Origin: Deltaproteobacteria bacterium
GTDB lineage: Bacteria; Myxococcota_A; UBA796; UBA2385
Length of the DNA stretch: 64,000 nucleotides
Assembly: GCA_016792625.1 (NCBI GenBank)
Contig: JAEUKK010000048.1
Coordinates: forward strand, 19,117-83,116
Direction of reading: 5' to 3'
Position numbers and translations under genes: made by a program. The notes beneath the pieces were generated by a model. That model did no database searches. It was given only the letters and a program-made list of their open reading frames with translations, and was not told the origin of the DNA. This document shows positions 21,141 through 29,800 of the stretch, piece by piece; the first letter of the stretch is position 1, and each line of letters starts with the position of its first letter.

Positions 21141-22208
21141 TCACTCCACGGTCAGCGTCAGGCTCAGGGCGCTGGCCCCGCCGCGGCTGTCGCGCAAAAC
21201 GGCGACCACCAGCACCTCGCCGGGGGTGGTGGGCGCGCTCCACTCGGCGTCGACCATCCGCGCGGCGTCGTCTGCGGCGCGGCCCCCGCGGGGGGCGTCG
21301 AAGGCGCCGGCGGTGGTGAACCAGGCGACCGAGACCGACTCTCGGGCCAGCTCGAGCGTATCGGTGCCGGGCACTTGCACCACATAGGTCTCTGCGCCGG
21401 CGCAGCCCAGCCCGCCCGCGCCACAGTCCTCGGCGCAGGCCTCCCCCGTCTCTCCGCCAGAACAGACCCCGTCCCCGCAGGCGGCCTCGAGCGGGCATTC
21501 GGGCCAGGCCAGCCGCAGCCCCACCGCTGCCCCCGCGGGCACGGGGGCGGTCGCCTCGCCCCCGTCGCGGGCCACTTCGATGGGCGCGCCGTCGACCTCT
21601 AGCTCCAACGACTCGATCTCGGGCGCGAGGTTGTCGTGGTAGCCGGCGTTCCAGGCGATGTAGGTCTCTTGGCTCACGTTCGCGAGGTCGCAGCGCAGGC
21701 GCAGGCTGGCGATGCCGGCCGCGATCTCGCCCTCCGCTGCTTCGGGCGCGAAGACCGCGACGGGCTGGTAAAAGCCGCCCGTGACGTCGGGGTCGGCGGG
21801 GCGCCCAGCCTCCTCTCCCTCAACCGGCGGGGGTGGGTTCGGCCCGAACAAGGAGCAGGCGTCCTCGGGGACGGTCAGGGAGGCGGTCGGACCGGCGGGC
21901 AAGCTCTCCAGCGCGCTGTTCTCGGCTTCGAGGCAGTCGGGCGCGGCGGGCCCCAGCTCGGCCAGCGGCTTGGGCCGCCGACAGACCCCCCAGCCGAGCG
22001 CGGCCTCGCCGATCAGCCCCTCGGGCCCGGCCCAGAGGCCGGTGAGGGTCTGCGTGGCCCCAGGCGCGACCTCGGCGGGGCGCGCGACCACGGCGAGCAG
22101 GCGCTCTTCGGTGATCAGCGCGCTGTTATCATCCAGCGGGTCGGCGCAGGCGGCGAGCAGCACGGGGAGGAGGAGCCCGGCGGGCCGCGCGGGGTGAAGG
22201 GTGGGCAT
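21141..22208 (-). CDS. Cysteine-rich outer-membrane-type lipoprotein, unknown function
   Basis: I choose the ATG at 22208, which overlaps the receptor stop (TGATG); a TTG one codon earlier also exists. The 355-residue protein has a lipoprotein signal (LLLPVLLAACADPLDDN) with the lipobox LAAC. The mature protein has Ig-like beta segments and a Cys-rich stretch in the middle (CGDGVCSGGETGEACAEDC, then LGCAG) resembling the CGDGxC repeats common in myxobacterial surface proteins. It is the last gene of the TonB operon, so it may help capture substrate at the surface for the receptor. Sequence alone gives no ligand. The 69-base convergent gap to 21071 holds no clear terminator. Confidence 0.78.
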   Translation of the reverse strand: MPTLHPARPAGLLLPVLLAACADPLDDNSALITEERLLAVVARPAEVAPGATQTLTGLWAGPEGLIGEAALGWGVCRRPKPLAELGPAAPDCLEAENSALESLPAGPTASLTVPEDACSLFGPNPPPPVEGEEAGRPADPDVTGGFYQPVAVFAPEAAEGEIAAGIASLRLRCDLANVSQETYIAWNAGYHDNLAPEIESLELEVDGAPIEVARDGGEATAPVPAGAAVGLRLAWPECPLEAACGDGVCSGGETGEACAEDCGAGGLGCAGAETYVVQVPGTDTLELARESVSVAWFTTAGAFDAPRGGRAADDAARMVDAEWSAPTTPGEVLVVAVLRDSRGGASALSLTLTVE

Positions 22209-24845
22209 CAAAAGCTCCAGCGCAGGCCGAGGACCGGCAGCAGCGGCATCCCGGAGATCTGCCCGCGCTCGGTGTAGTCCACCGTGTACAGCAGCTCTTC
22301 GGTGTTGCTGCGGTTGGTGAGGTTCTGCACCTCGAGGCTCAGCTCGAGCGCGCTCGTGGGCAGGGTGACCGTCTTGGCGAAGCGCAGGTCGGCGGAGAAG
22401 AAGGTGGGCAGCCGCAGCTCGTTCTGCGCCCCGAAAAGAGGCTGGTACAGGTCACGTCGGGGGTCGTAGAGGGCGCCCACCACCTCGGTGCGCGGCAGGC
22501 CCGTGGCCACCCGGGCCCGCAGGCCGAGGTTGAGGCCCCAGGGCAGCTCGGCGCCGCCCAAGGCGGTGAGGACGACGCGCTGGTCGTAGTCGGAGGGGCG
22601 CCACTCCCCGCCCTCGACCCGGCGCTCCGCCCAGGCGACGGTCGAGGAGAGCCAACCATAGAGGCCACCGGTGGGGTCGAGGCGCGCCATGAGCTGGGCG
22701 CCGTAGGAGCGCGCCTCTTGAATCGGCAGCAGGGCCTCGGCCCGGGCCGGCTGCTCTGCGGTGCTCCGCGTCGCGATGCCCTCCGCCTCGGTGGAGAAGC
22801 CGACCAGATCGATGTGGAGGGGGTCGATCGGGCGCAGGCCCGCGCCGACCACCCGGTGCACCGCCGTCGCCGCCGGCAGGGTCGGGTTGCCGAAGCTGGC
22901 GCTGAGATCACCCGGCTGGGGCTGCTGCCCATACCGACCCCAAGCGGCCATGAGGCTGCTGCGCGGCGTAGGCGTCCAGCGCACCGTCAGTCGGGGCTCA
23001 CGTCTTAGGTCTTGTTCGTAGAGGCCGTGGGTCGGGCTCAGGCCCTCTTGGGGCGCGCTGCGGCTGACCGCGCGGGCGTAGGGGTCGACGCGCAGGCCCG
23101 CGATGAGGTGCAGGCGGTCCTCGGCGAGCCCCAGATCGGCCTCGGCGTAGGGGGCGGCGTTGACCGTCACGACCGCGAAGCTGTCGGCGTTGATCTGGTC
23201 GGGGGGCGCTTGACCAAAAGCGCGGATGTCGCCCTCGCGCGCGGGGACGGCCAGCGCGCCGGCGCGGTCCACGTCCACCGCGTCGATCTCGGCGTCAAAA
23301 CCGGCCTCGACGCTCAGCGCGTCGCCCACCCGGTGCCGCGAGCTGACCCGGGCCCCGATGAGGCGGGTGTCGCTGCGCAGCGCGGTCTCGACCGCGCCAT
23401 AGCGGGTGACCAGCGCGGACTGGTCGGCGCCGACGAAGACCAAGCCACGGATGACCTGGCCGGCGCCGGTGTCGCGGGTGTAGCGCAGGTACAGGCGTTG
23501 GAACTGCAGCGTGCGGCGCTCGGCGCTCTCTCGGCTCGGGTCGGGGTTGGGCGCGGTGCGGGCCGTGTCATCGCCCGAACCGAGGAAGGTAATGTCCAGG
23601 TCTTCGTTCGCGCGAAGACGGACGCCTGCGCGGGCCTGAAGGTCCCAATAGTGGGGGACAGGGAAGAGGTCCTCAACCTCGGGGGAGAAGCGCTCCAAGA
23701 GCGGGCCGACGTGGGAGCGCCGCCCGCCCACGCCGAGGCTCAGCCGCTCGCCGACACGGCCATGCAGAGAGCCGCCGGCGTCATAGAGGTCGGCGGTGGC
23801 GGTGCCGTTGAGCCCCTCGTCCTCGCTGAAGGTCTGGGTGTCGACGATCACCAGGCCGCCGATGCCGCGGCCGTGCGCGGCCCCATAGCCGCCAGGGACG
23901 AGCTCGACGGTGCGCACGAAGTCGCCGCTGAGCACCGAGCGCAGCCCCCCGTCGTGGTAGAGCCGGGGCACCCGCACGCCGTCGATATAGACCCCTGTGT
24001 CCTCCGGCGCGGCGCCCCAGACCACCAGCGCGCCGCTGCCCAGAGAGCTGCGGGCGACGCCCGGCATGTTCTCCACGACGCGCAGCACGTCGCCTTGGGT
24101 GCCGGGCACGATGCGCGCCTGCTCGGCGTCGATCTCGACCGATACGGCCTGCTTCTTGAGCGTGGGCGCCGAGACGAGGATCTCGAGGTCGTCCCCCTCC
24201 TCCTCGGGGTCGATCAAGAAGACGTCGTAGGTGGCCTCGAGGCGCTCGCCGGCGACGAGGGTCTCTTCGGTGCTGAGACGGGTGAGGCGCTCCCCCCTCC
24301 AGCTCGACCGTGATCGGCCCCGGCAAGAGGGTGGAGAACTGAAAGCGGCCGTCCGCGTCGGTGACCGCGCTCGGGCCGTTGACCACCCGCACGGTGACGC
24401 CCGGCAGCGGCACCTTGGCTTGGCGGTCCCGCACCACTCCTTCAAAGGCCGCGGTCGTGGGTAGCTCGACCTTCTCGGTGAAGTCATAGCGGTACAGGAT
24501 GCGGACCCGCGCTGGCGCCCCGTCGACCTCGGCCGGCCGGAACCGAAAGCCCTGCGCGGCCGTGGCCGCAGCGGCGCCCATGGTGGGCGTCGGGCTCTCT
24601 TGCACCTCGGCCGCCGACACCGACCCGTCGGCCTCGATCACGAGGCGCAGGATCACCGCGCCGGTGCGCACCGTCTCTTCGGGCGGGAGCGTCGCTTCGA
24701 CGAAGGTCAACAGCTCGGGCGGCCGGGTCAGGGCGCCCGCGGCGGGCGCCTCGGGCGGGGCCGCCCGGGCTGCGGGCGGCGCCACGGGCAGCAGCAGGGC
24801 CGCTGCGAGCGCGACCGGCGCCCACTTGTACAGGGTCGAGGTCAT
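22208..24845 (-). CDS. TonB-dependent outer-membrane receptor interrupted by an apparent frameshift
   Basis: The coding region starts at the ATG at 24845 (signal peptide ALAAALLLPVAPPAARA). The first frame encodes a TonB-C-like domain (ILRLVIEADGSVSAAEVQES) and a carboxypeptidase-regulatory-like beta domain (DADGRFQFSTLLPGPITVEL). At a run of six C at 24292-24297 (G on the coding strand) the frame breaks. Removing one G joins VELEG to ERLTRLSTEE and the rest of the gene, giving roughly 878 residues. The second frame holds the plug (IVPGTQGDVLRVVENMPGV, TGVYIDGVRVPRLYH) and a barrel ending with a C-terminal Phe (GLRWSF). Without correction, translation would stop at 23781 after about 354 residues. 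It follows tonB by seven bases. The substrate is unknown. Confidence 0.83.
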
Positions 24846-24852
24846 CGTCGGC

Positions 24853-25581
24853 TCACAGCGTGAAGCGAACAGAGAGGGTAAAAGTCGATGGAACGGGCTT
24901 GCCGCAGCGGGTCGCGGGGGTGAAGCGGGCCTCTTTGACCGTGGCGAGGGCGTTCTCGTCGAGGCCATGCCCCAGGGGGCTGAGCACCTTGGCCGCGGTG
25001 ACGGCGCCCGCCGCGTCGACGGTGAGCTCAATGCGAACCTTGCCCTCCACCCCCGCCGCCCGCGCCTCTTCGGTGTAGGTCGGATGGGGCATATGGGTGG
25101 CCTTGGGGCGCACCTCGGCCTCTGCGCAGCCGCCGGCCGGCGCGGTGGCGGGGGCCTCGCCGAGCTCTCGGGTGCTGGTGCGCCGCTCGCCTCCGGGTGA
25201 ACCGGCGTTGACCGCCACCCCACCGGGGCCTCCGCCGGGGCCCACACCGGCGAGCATCACGCCGAAGTCGGGCGGCGGGGGCCCCGCGGGCGCTGGTTTG
25301 GGCGCGGGGGCCGGTTTGGGTGCGGGCGCGGGCGCAGGGGCGGGCTCGGGCGGCGGTGGTGGGGGCGGCTCGTCGGGCGGCGGCGGAGGCTTGGGCTTGG
25401 GGGTGGCCTTGAGCTGCACCACGGTTGGCCGGGGCGGCGGGGCGGGCGGGTCCATGCGAAGGAGCGCGAGGCCGCCGCCGACATGCAGCGCGAGGCTGAG
25501 CGCCTGGAGGAGCGCCGCCCCGCGGGCGCGCAGCGGTCGCCCGGCCGCGGACGGGTGCGCGGGCCCGGCGGAAGGGCTCAC
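24853..25581 (-). CDS. tonB: TonB energy-transducing protein
   Basis: This 242-residue protein has an N-terminal membrane anchor (ALLQALSLALHVGGGLALL), a long periplasmic Pro/Lys/Ala linker (PKPKPPPPPDEPPPPPPPEP and onward) and a C-terminal TonB domain (PHPTYTEEARAAGVEGKVRI, then VLSPLGHGLDENAL). It spans the periplasm and couples the ExbB/ExbD motor to the receptor encoded next. It starts at GTG in a 4-bp overlap with exbD. Confidence 0.92.
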   Translation of the reverse strand: MSPSAGPAHPSAAGRPLRARGAALLQALSLALHVGGGLALLRMDPPAPPPRPTVVQLKATPKPKPPPPPDEPPPPPPPEPAPAPAPAPKPAPAPKPAPAGPPPPDFGVMLAGVGPGGGPGGVAVNAGSPGGERRTSTRELGEAPATAPAGGCAEAEVRPKATHMPHPTYTEEARAAGVEGKVRIELTVDAAGAVTAAKVLSPLGHGLDENALATVKEARFTPATRCGKPVPSTFTLSVRFTL

Positions 25582-25997
25582 TCCCCCGCCTCGACGCCAA
25601 TGGCGATCTGGACAATGCCCTCGGCTTTGGCGAGGTCCATCACGCGCACCACGCCGCCGTGGGCCGCGGCCTTGTCGGCGCTGATCACGAGGTTGACTTC
25701 GGGGTTCGCGGCGACCGCCGACTTCAGGGCGCGGATCAGCGCCTCTTCGGCCACCGCCTCGTCATTGAACCGCAGCTTGCCATCCGCGGCGATCGTCACG
25801 ACGGCAAGGGAGATGGCGCCCCCGTCTGCGTTGCCCGCCTTGGGGAGCTCGACCTTGAGGGCCTGGGACACGATGTAGTTGGCCGAGACCATCATGATCA
25901 CGAGCAGCACCAGGACCACGTCGACCATGGGGGTCACGTTGATGCCCACGATGGGCGCCCGGCTGCCGCGCCCCCCGGTCTGTGCGCCGCCCGCCAT
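25578..25997 (-). CDS. exbD: ExbD proton-channel subunit
   Basis: This 139-residue protein has one N-terminal transmembrane helix containing the essential Asp (INVTPMVDVVLVLLVIMMV) and a periplasmic domain (VTIAADGKLRFNDEAV). It forms the TonB-energising motor with ExbB. One base separates it from exbB and it overlaps tonB by four. Confidence 0.93.
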   Translation of the reverse strand: MAGGAQTGGRGSRAPIVGINVTPMVDVVLVLLVIMMVSANYIVSQALKVELPKAGNADGGAISLAVVTIAADGKLRFNDEAVAEEALIRALKSAVAANPEVNLVISADKAAAHGGVVRVMDLAKAEGIVQIAIGVEAGE

Positions 25998-25998
25998 C

Positions 25999-26676
25999 TC
26001 AGCGCCCCCCGGGCGCGGCGCGCAGGTGCAGCCGGCCGCCGCGGGCGCGGGCCTCGAGCCAAGCCGAGACGAGGCGGCCGAGGGCGGTGGCCTGCGCTTC
26101 GATGTCGCCCACGCGCTTTTGGGCGATCTTGTAGGCGATGACCGCGGGCAAGGCGACGAAGAGGCCGACGCCCGTGGCCACGAGGGCCTCGGCGATGCCG
26201 CTCATCACGTTGCCCATCGCCCCGGCCTTGGCTTGGGCCTGCCCAAGCTCCTGAAAGGCGACGATGACGCCGATCACGGTGCCAAACAAGCCAATAAAGG
26301 GCGCGTTATTGCCCACGGTGCCCAAGAAATTGAGGCCCCGCTCGAGGCCGCCGCGGGCCCGCGCCAGCTCGGCTTCGAGCGCGTCGGCCACGGCGCCGCC
26401 CCCGCCATCGCGAAAGGCGAAGGCCTCGGCGACGACCTGACCCTCGACGGTGCCGCTCTCGCGCAGCACGCGCTCGATGCCCGCCTCGTCGCCGCCCTCG
26501 AGGGCGCTGAGCAGGCTCGACCGCAAGGCCTCACCGCCGCGGCGGGAGTTGCGGCCGAAGAACAACAGGCGCTCGAGCATGACGCCGATCGAGGCGACCG
26601 AGAGCGCGAGGAGCAGGTAGAGGACCCACGCGCTGCCCAACAGGGCGATCTTGAGGAGCTGCTCGACGATGTCCAC
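25999..26676 (-). CDS. exbB: ExbB/MotA/TolQ-type proton-channel subunit
   Basis: A GTG at 26676 preceded by GAGG starts a 225-residue protein. The open frame extends further upstream, but that stretch lacks ExbB character. Three transmembrane helices are visible: LLGSAWVLYLLLALSVASIG, then NNAPFIGLFGTVIGVIVAF, then [19 protein letters not shown]. The conserved IGLFGTVIGV is diagnostic. It works with ExbD and TonB. The 107 bases upstream, to 26784, hold no recognisable signal. Confidence 0.92.
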   Translation of the reverse strand: MDIVEQLLKIALLGSAWVLYLLLALSVASIGVMLERLLFFGRNSRRGGEALRSSLLSALEGGDEAGIERVLRESGTVEGQVVAEAFAFRDGGGGAVADALEAELARARGGLERGLNFLGTVGNNAPFIGLFGTVIGVIVAFQELGQAQAKAGAMGNVMSGIAEALVATGVGLFVALPAVIAYKIAQKRVGDIEAQATALGRLVSAWLEARARGGRLHLRAAPGGR

Positions 26677-26783
26677 GAGGACCTCAGGGGAGTACGGGGA
26701 GAGAGCGGGCGGCACGGCGCCCCACCCGCGGCGCTGGGCCGTTGGCCGGGGCGTCTGCCTGGGTGTCGGTGGGGCGCGGGCGC

Positions 26784-27743
26784 TCAGTCGGTCGCGGGGA
26801 GGGTGAGCGACCCGATGTAGGTGCCGGGGCTCTCGCCCCCGTCGGCGTGCAGCGCGAGGAGCTGGCCGTGCCCGAGCTCGACCGACTTGACGGGCTCTTC
26901 GCCGCCGTCGGTCACCCGCTGGTAGGCGCGGGCCTCGAAGTTGACCGACGCCTCGCCGCAGGCCGAGTGCAGGCTGGCGAAGAGGTAATACTCGCCGGGG
27001 GGCGGCTCGCCGCTGAACACCAGCGACTCGACGCGCACGCCGTCGATCGCACAGTCCCGGTTTGAGTCGCGCGAGAGCTTGCCCACGGTGGGGTCGGCGA
27101 GGGCCTCGTTGGGCACCGAGGCGGCGCCCTCGACGACCACGGTGGTCGGCGCCTTGGCGCTGACCATCTTGCCGTTGGGCACGAGCAGGTCGAGGTCGAC
27201 CTGGGTGTCCCACTGCAGCGAGAGGACCGCGCTGCGGGCCTCGGCCTCGGGGTCACAGAACGCGAGGCTGCTGTCGGCGATGTCGGGCAGCACGCAGATC
27301 TCGACGTCGAAAGAGGGCCCGGGGGCGCCACCTTCGCCCAGCGCCACAAAACGCACGAGCTGCAGGCCGTAGGGCACCTCGGGCGAGAAATCCACCAGCG
27401 CGTCAAAGCCGAGGTTGTTGTTTTGGGTGACGTCGGGGCCACCCGCGGGCAGCACCCAGTAGCCGCTGCTCATGGTCGGAAAGGTGATGCCCACGGCATA
27501 TGCGTCCTTCGAGACGAGGCCGGTGTAGGCGATGTTGCTCATCCCTTGCCAGACCAGCGACGAGACGGCGCCGACGTTGATCACCTCGGGGGTGGTGGCC
27601 TCGTCGTCCACCGGCAGCGGGCCCTGGTGAAAGACGGCGTCCCGTACTTGGATCGGCTCGGACGCGCCGCTGGCGATGTCGCCATCTGCGGCGCAGCTGA
27701 CCGCACCGATCACCACGACATGGAGGGGGAGGAGGGTCCGCAT
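26784..27743 (-). CDS. Lipoprotein with a YfaP/DUF2135-like segment
   Basis: This 319-residue protein has a short signal ending VVVIGAVSCAADGD, with the lipobox-like AVSC. The middle contains LSLQWDTQVDLDLLVPNGKM, which matches the W-D-x-x-x-D-L-D-L pattern of YfaP-like beta domains, followed by VRVESLVFSGEPPPGEYYLF. The rest is beta-rich with scattered cysteines (CDPEAEAR, RDCAIDG, HSACGEA). It lies one base after the porin and upstream of exbB in the sigma-54-driven operon. A surface or periplasmic binding role is likely but the ligand is unknown. Confidence 0.75.
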   Translation of the reverse strand: MRTLLPLHVVVIGAVSCAADGDIASGASEPIQVRDAVFHQGPLPVDDEATTPEVINVGAVSSLVWQGMSNIAYTGLVSKDAYAVGITFPTMSSGYWVLPAGGPDVTQNNNLGFDALVDFSPEVPYGLQLVRFVALGEGGAPGPSFDVEICVLPDIADSSLAFCDPEAEARSAVLSLQWDTQVDLDLLVPNGKMVSAKAPTTVVVEGAASVPNEALADPTVGKLSRDSNRDCAIDGVRVESLVFSGEPPPGEYYLFASLHSACGEASVNFEARAYQRVTDGGEEPVKSVELGHGQLLALHADGGESPGTYIGSLTLPATD

Positions 27744-27744
27744 C

Positions 27745-29274
27745 TCAGAGCTCCACCTGCACGCGCAAGGTCAGCACGTCGTTCGCGAGGTCCACCGGCT
27801 CGGCGGCGTCATCGCGCCCGAGGTGGTCCGAGACATAGTCGTACTGCACCACGAGGCGCCCGACCGAAGGCAGCCGCAGCCCGAGCAGCGGAGAGATGGT
27901 GGTGATGGTCTGGTCGGTGGGGACGAACAGCCCCCGGCGGGCCTCGGTCGCGTCTGCGTTGCCGTCGTAGGCGTCGATGCGCACGCCGGCGAGGCCAAAG
28001 TCGCTCAGGTCTTGGACCAGGGCGGCGTTCCAAGCGAGCTCGCGCAGGTCGTAGCCGGTCGCGATGGGGTCGGCGACGAAGAGGCCGCGGTCGAGGTTGC
28101 TCGCGAGCGTGACCTCCCCATAGATCCGCGTCCAGCCGATGGGGGTCTCGAGGCCGAGCTGCAGGTCGGCGTTGAGACCCCAGCGCTCATAGGTCTCGGA
28201 CGGGGTAGCCGCCTGACCGGGCTGCGCGGCGAGCTCGCTCAGCGCGACCAGGCCGTCTTGGTTGAGGTCGCGCCAGAGCAGCTGTGACTTGGTGGCGGTG
28301 TTCCCCGCATGAAAGCCGGTGCCGGTGAGGGCGGACAGACCGCCGGCCACCTCGGCCCGGCGCGCCGGGGGCGTGGTGAGCCCGATGCGGCCGACGCGCG
28401 TCGTTTTGGCGGTGTAGGTCTGGGTGGCCGCGCCGGGCCGGTCGTCGACCGGGACCCCGTTCATGACCGCGAGCCCATAGCGCACTGGCCCGAGCGCCCC
28501 CGAGAGGCGCGCGCCGGTGTCGGGCTCGCCCCGGAAGAAGGCCAAGGAGCCGGTGGTGCGCTCGACGAAGACCCGCTCGGCGTTGCCTTGGCGCAGCTCG
28601 AAGCCAAAGGGGATCTCTTGCAAGCCCAGGGTGAGCTGGGCCGCCGGCGGCAGCTGCGGATCGCAGCCGGGCGCAGAGGGCCAGCGCAGCGAAGCCTCGG
28701 CGCGGCGCAGGCTGAGGAAAGGCCCGCGGACGTTGTTTGCGTCGATCTCCAACGCTGCGTGGGCGATGGGCCAGCTGCGCTCGGCCCGCAGCCGACCGCG
28801 GCGGACGACGAAGCGGTCCAGGTTGAGGGGGTCACCCTCGGGGTCGATCTCGTCCTCGGAGAGCTGGTGCCACTCGATCTGGGGCTGCAGGTACCCTGAC
28901 ACCACCACCCCGCTGCTCGCGAGCAGCGGGGGCAGCCAGGGGGTGCGGGCGGGAGGCGGCGCCGGAGGGCTGCTCGTGGCGTCGGTGGGCGTCACCGCGG
29001 TCGACGCCGGTGGAGGCGCCGAGGGTGGGGCGGCCGGCGCGGCGGGCGGCGGCGTGACGGGCGGGGCCGCGGCGGGCGGCGCGGGGGCGGGGCTTGGCGC
29101 GGGGGCGGGGCTTGGCGCGGAGGCGGGGCTTGGCGCGGCGGGAGGTGGAGCCGGCGGCGGGCTGGCCTCGACCTCGATCTCCACGTCGTCCTCTTGGGCG
29201 AGGGCGGGCAGAGGCAGAGCGAGGACGAGCGTCAGTGATCCCCAGCGGAGGCGGCGGAGGCGGAGCGGCGTCAT
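27745..29274 (-). CDS. O/P-type porin with a long Pro/Ala linker
   Basis: This 509-residue protein has a signal peptide (WGSLTLVLALPLPALAQEDD), a low-complexity Pro/Ala region (about residues 36-110) and then a barrel of alternating strands. The barrel starts VVVSGYLQPQIEWHQLSEDE and includes FVVRRGRLRAER and LGLQEIPFGFEL, which resemble phosphate-selective porin O/P. It ends LTLRVQVEL, without a terminal aromatic. The Pro/Ala linker might span the peptidoglycan or bind it. It is the second such porin in the window and belongs to the TonB operon, so this uptake route may combine a channel with an active receptor. Confidence 0.83.
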   Translation of the reverse strand: MTPLRLRRLRWGSLTLVLALPLPALAQEDDVEIEVEASPPPAPPPAAPSPASAPSPAPAPSPAPAPPAAAPPVTPPPAAPAAPPSAPPPASTAVTPTDATSSPPAPPPARTPWLPPLLASSGVVVSGYLQPQIEWHQLSEDEIDPEGDPLNLDRFVVRRGRLRAERSWPIAHAALEIDANNVRGPFLSLRRAEASLRWPSAPGCDPQLPPAAQLTLGLQEIPFGFELRQGNAERVFVERTTGSLAFFRGEPDTGARLSGALGPVRYGLAVMNGVPVDDRPGAATQTYTAKTTRVGRIGLTTPPARRAEVAGGLSALTGTGFHAGNTATKSQLLWRDLNQDGLVALSELAAQPGQAATPSETYERWGLNADLQLGLETPIGWTRIYGEVTLASNLDRGLFVADPIATGYDLRELAWNAALVQDLSDFGLAGVRIDAYDGNADATEARRGLFVPTDQTITTISPLLGLRLPSVGRLVVQYDYVSDHLGRDDAAEPVDLANDVLTLRVQVEL

Positions 29275-29355
29275 GGATGGCTCAGGGCCTCGTCCGCGGG
29301 GCGGCGCGCAGGCGGGCGGGGGGGGACGGGGGCAGGCCGGCGCCTGCGGAGACCG

Positions 29356-29442
29356 CGGCTGGAGGGGGTCCAGCCGGGGCCGCAGGCGGGCGGGAGGTGG
29401 ATCGCGGGCCGGGCGTGCCCCCGATCGGCGACCTTCGGGGGC
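29356..29442. promoter_or_regulatory. Two hairpins inside the TonB operon
   Basis: In the 168-base gap between the small lipoprotein and the porin there are two perfect 8-bp stems: CGGCTGGA/TCCAGCCG with a GGGGG loop (29356-29376) and GCCCCCGA/TCGGGGGC with a 10-base loop (29417-29442). The second begins directly after the lipoprotein stop in the transcribed direction. Without T-runs they are better read as transcript-stabilising or attenuating structures than as terminators. Confidence 0.5.
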
Positions 29443-29799
29443 TTAGGGCAGCGCCGGGAGGGGGTCACCCTCGACCCAGGTGCTCGCCGGGATGCGCTCG
29501 CTGTTGTCGAAGACGACGTAGCCGGTGGTGTTGCACTGGTTGAGCGCCTTCAGCGAGTCCGACTCGGGCGCCTCGGGCAGCGCGCAGTCCCAGCAGTCGC
29601 CGATGTCCGAAGCGACCCAGCAGGCGGGGTCCCCGCTGTCATCACCGCCGTCAGCGCCGTCGCCGGTGCCGTCGTCGCCGGTGCCGTCGTCGCCGAGGGG
29701 GCTGCCGCCATCGTCACTGCCCTCGTCGCTCTTTCCGTCGTCTTTGCAGCCGAGGCCGAGGGCCGCGACCAGCCCGAACCAGATCAGGGGTGCGCGCAT
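29443..29799 (-). CDS. Small acidic lipoprotein
   Basis: The ATG at 29799, one base after the preceding stop, gives 118 residues. The signal peptide ends LVAALGLGCKDDG (lipobox LGC). A Gly/Asp-rich acidic linker with repeated DDGTGDD follows, then a short Cys-containing domain (CWVASDIGDCWDC, NQCNTTGYVVFDNS). The paired cysteines suggest a small disulfide-bonded fold. It is the second gene of the operon. The function is unknown; the acidic linker may hold the domain away from the membrane. Confidence 0.75.
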   Translation of the reverse strand: MRAPLIWFGLVAALGLGCKDDGKSDEGSDDGGSPLGDDGTGDDGTGDGADGGDDSGDPACWVASDIGDCWDCALPEAPESDSLKALNQCNTTGYVVFDNSERIPASTWVEGDPLPALP

Positions 29800-29800
29800 C

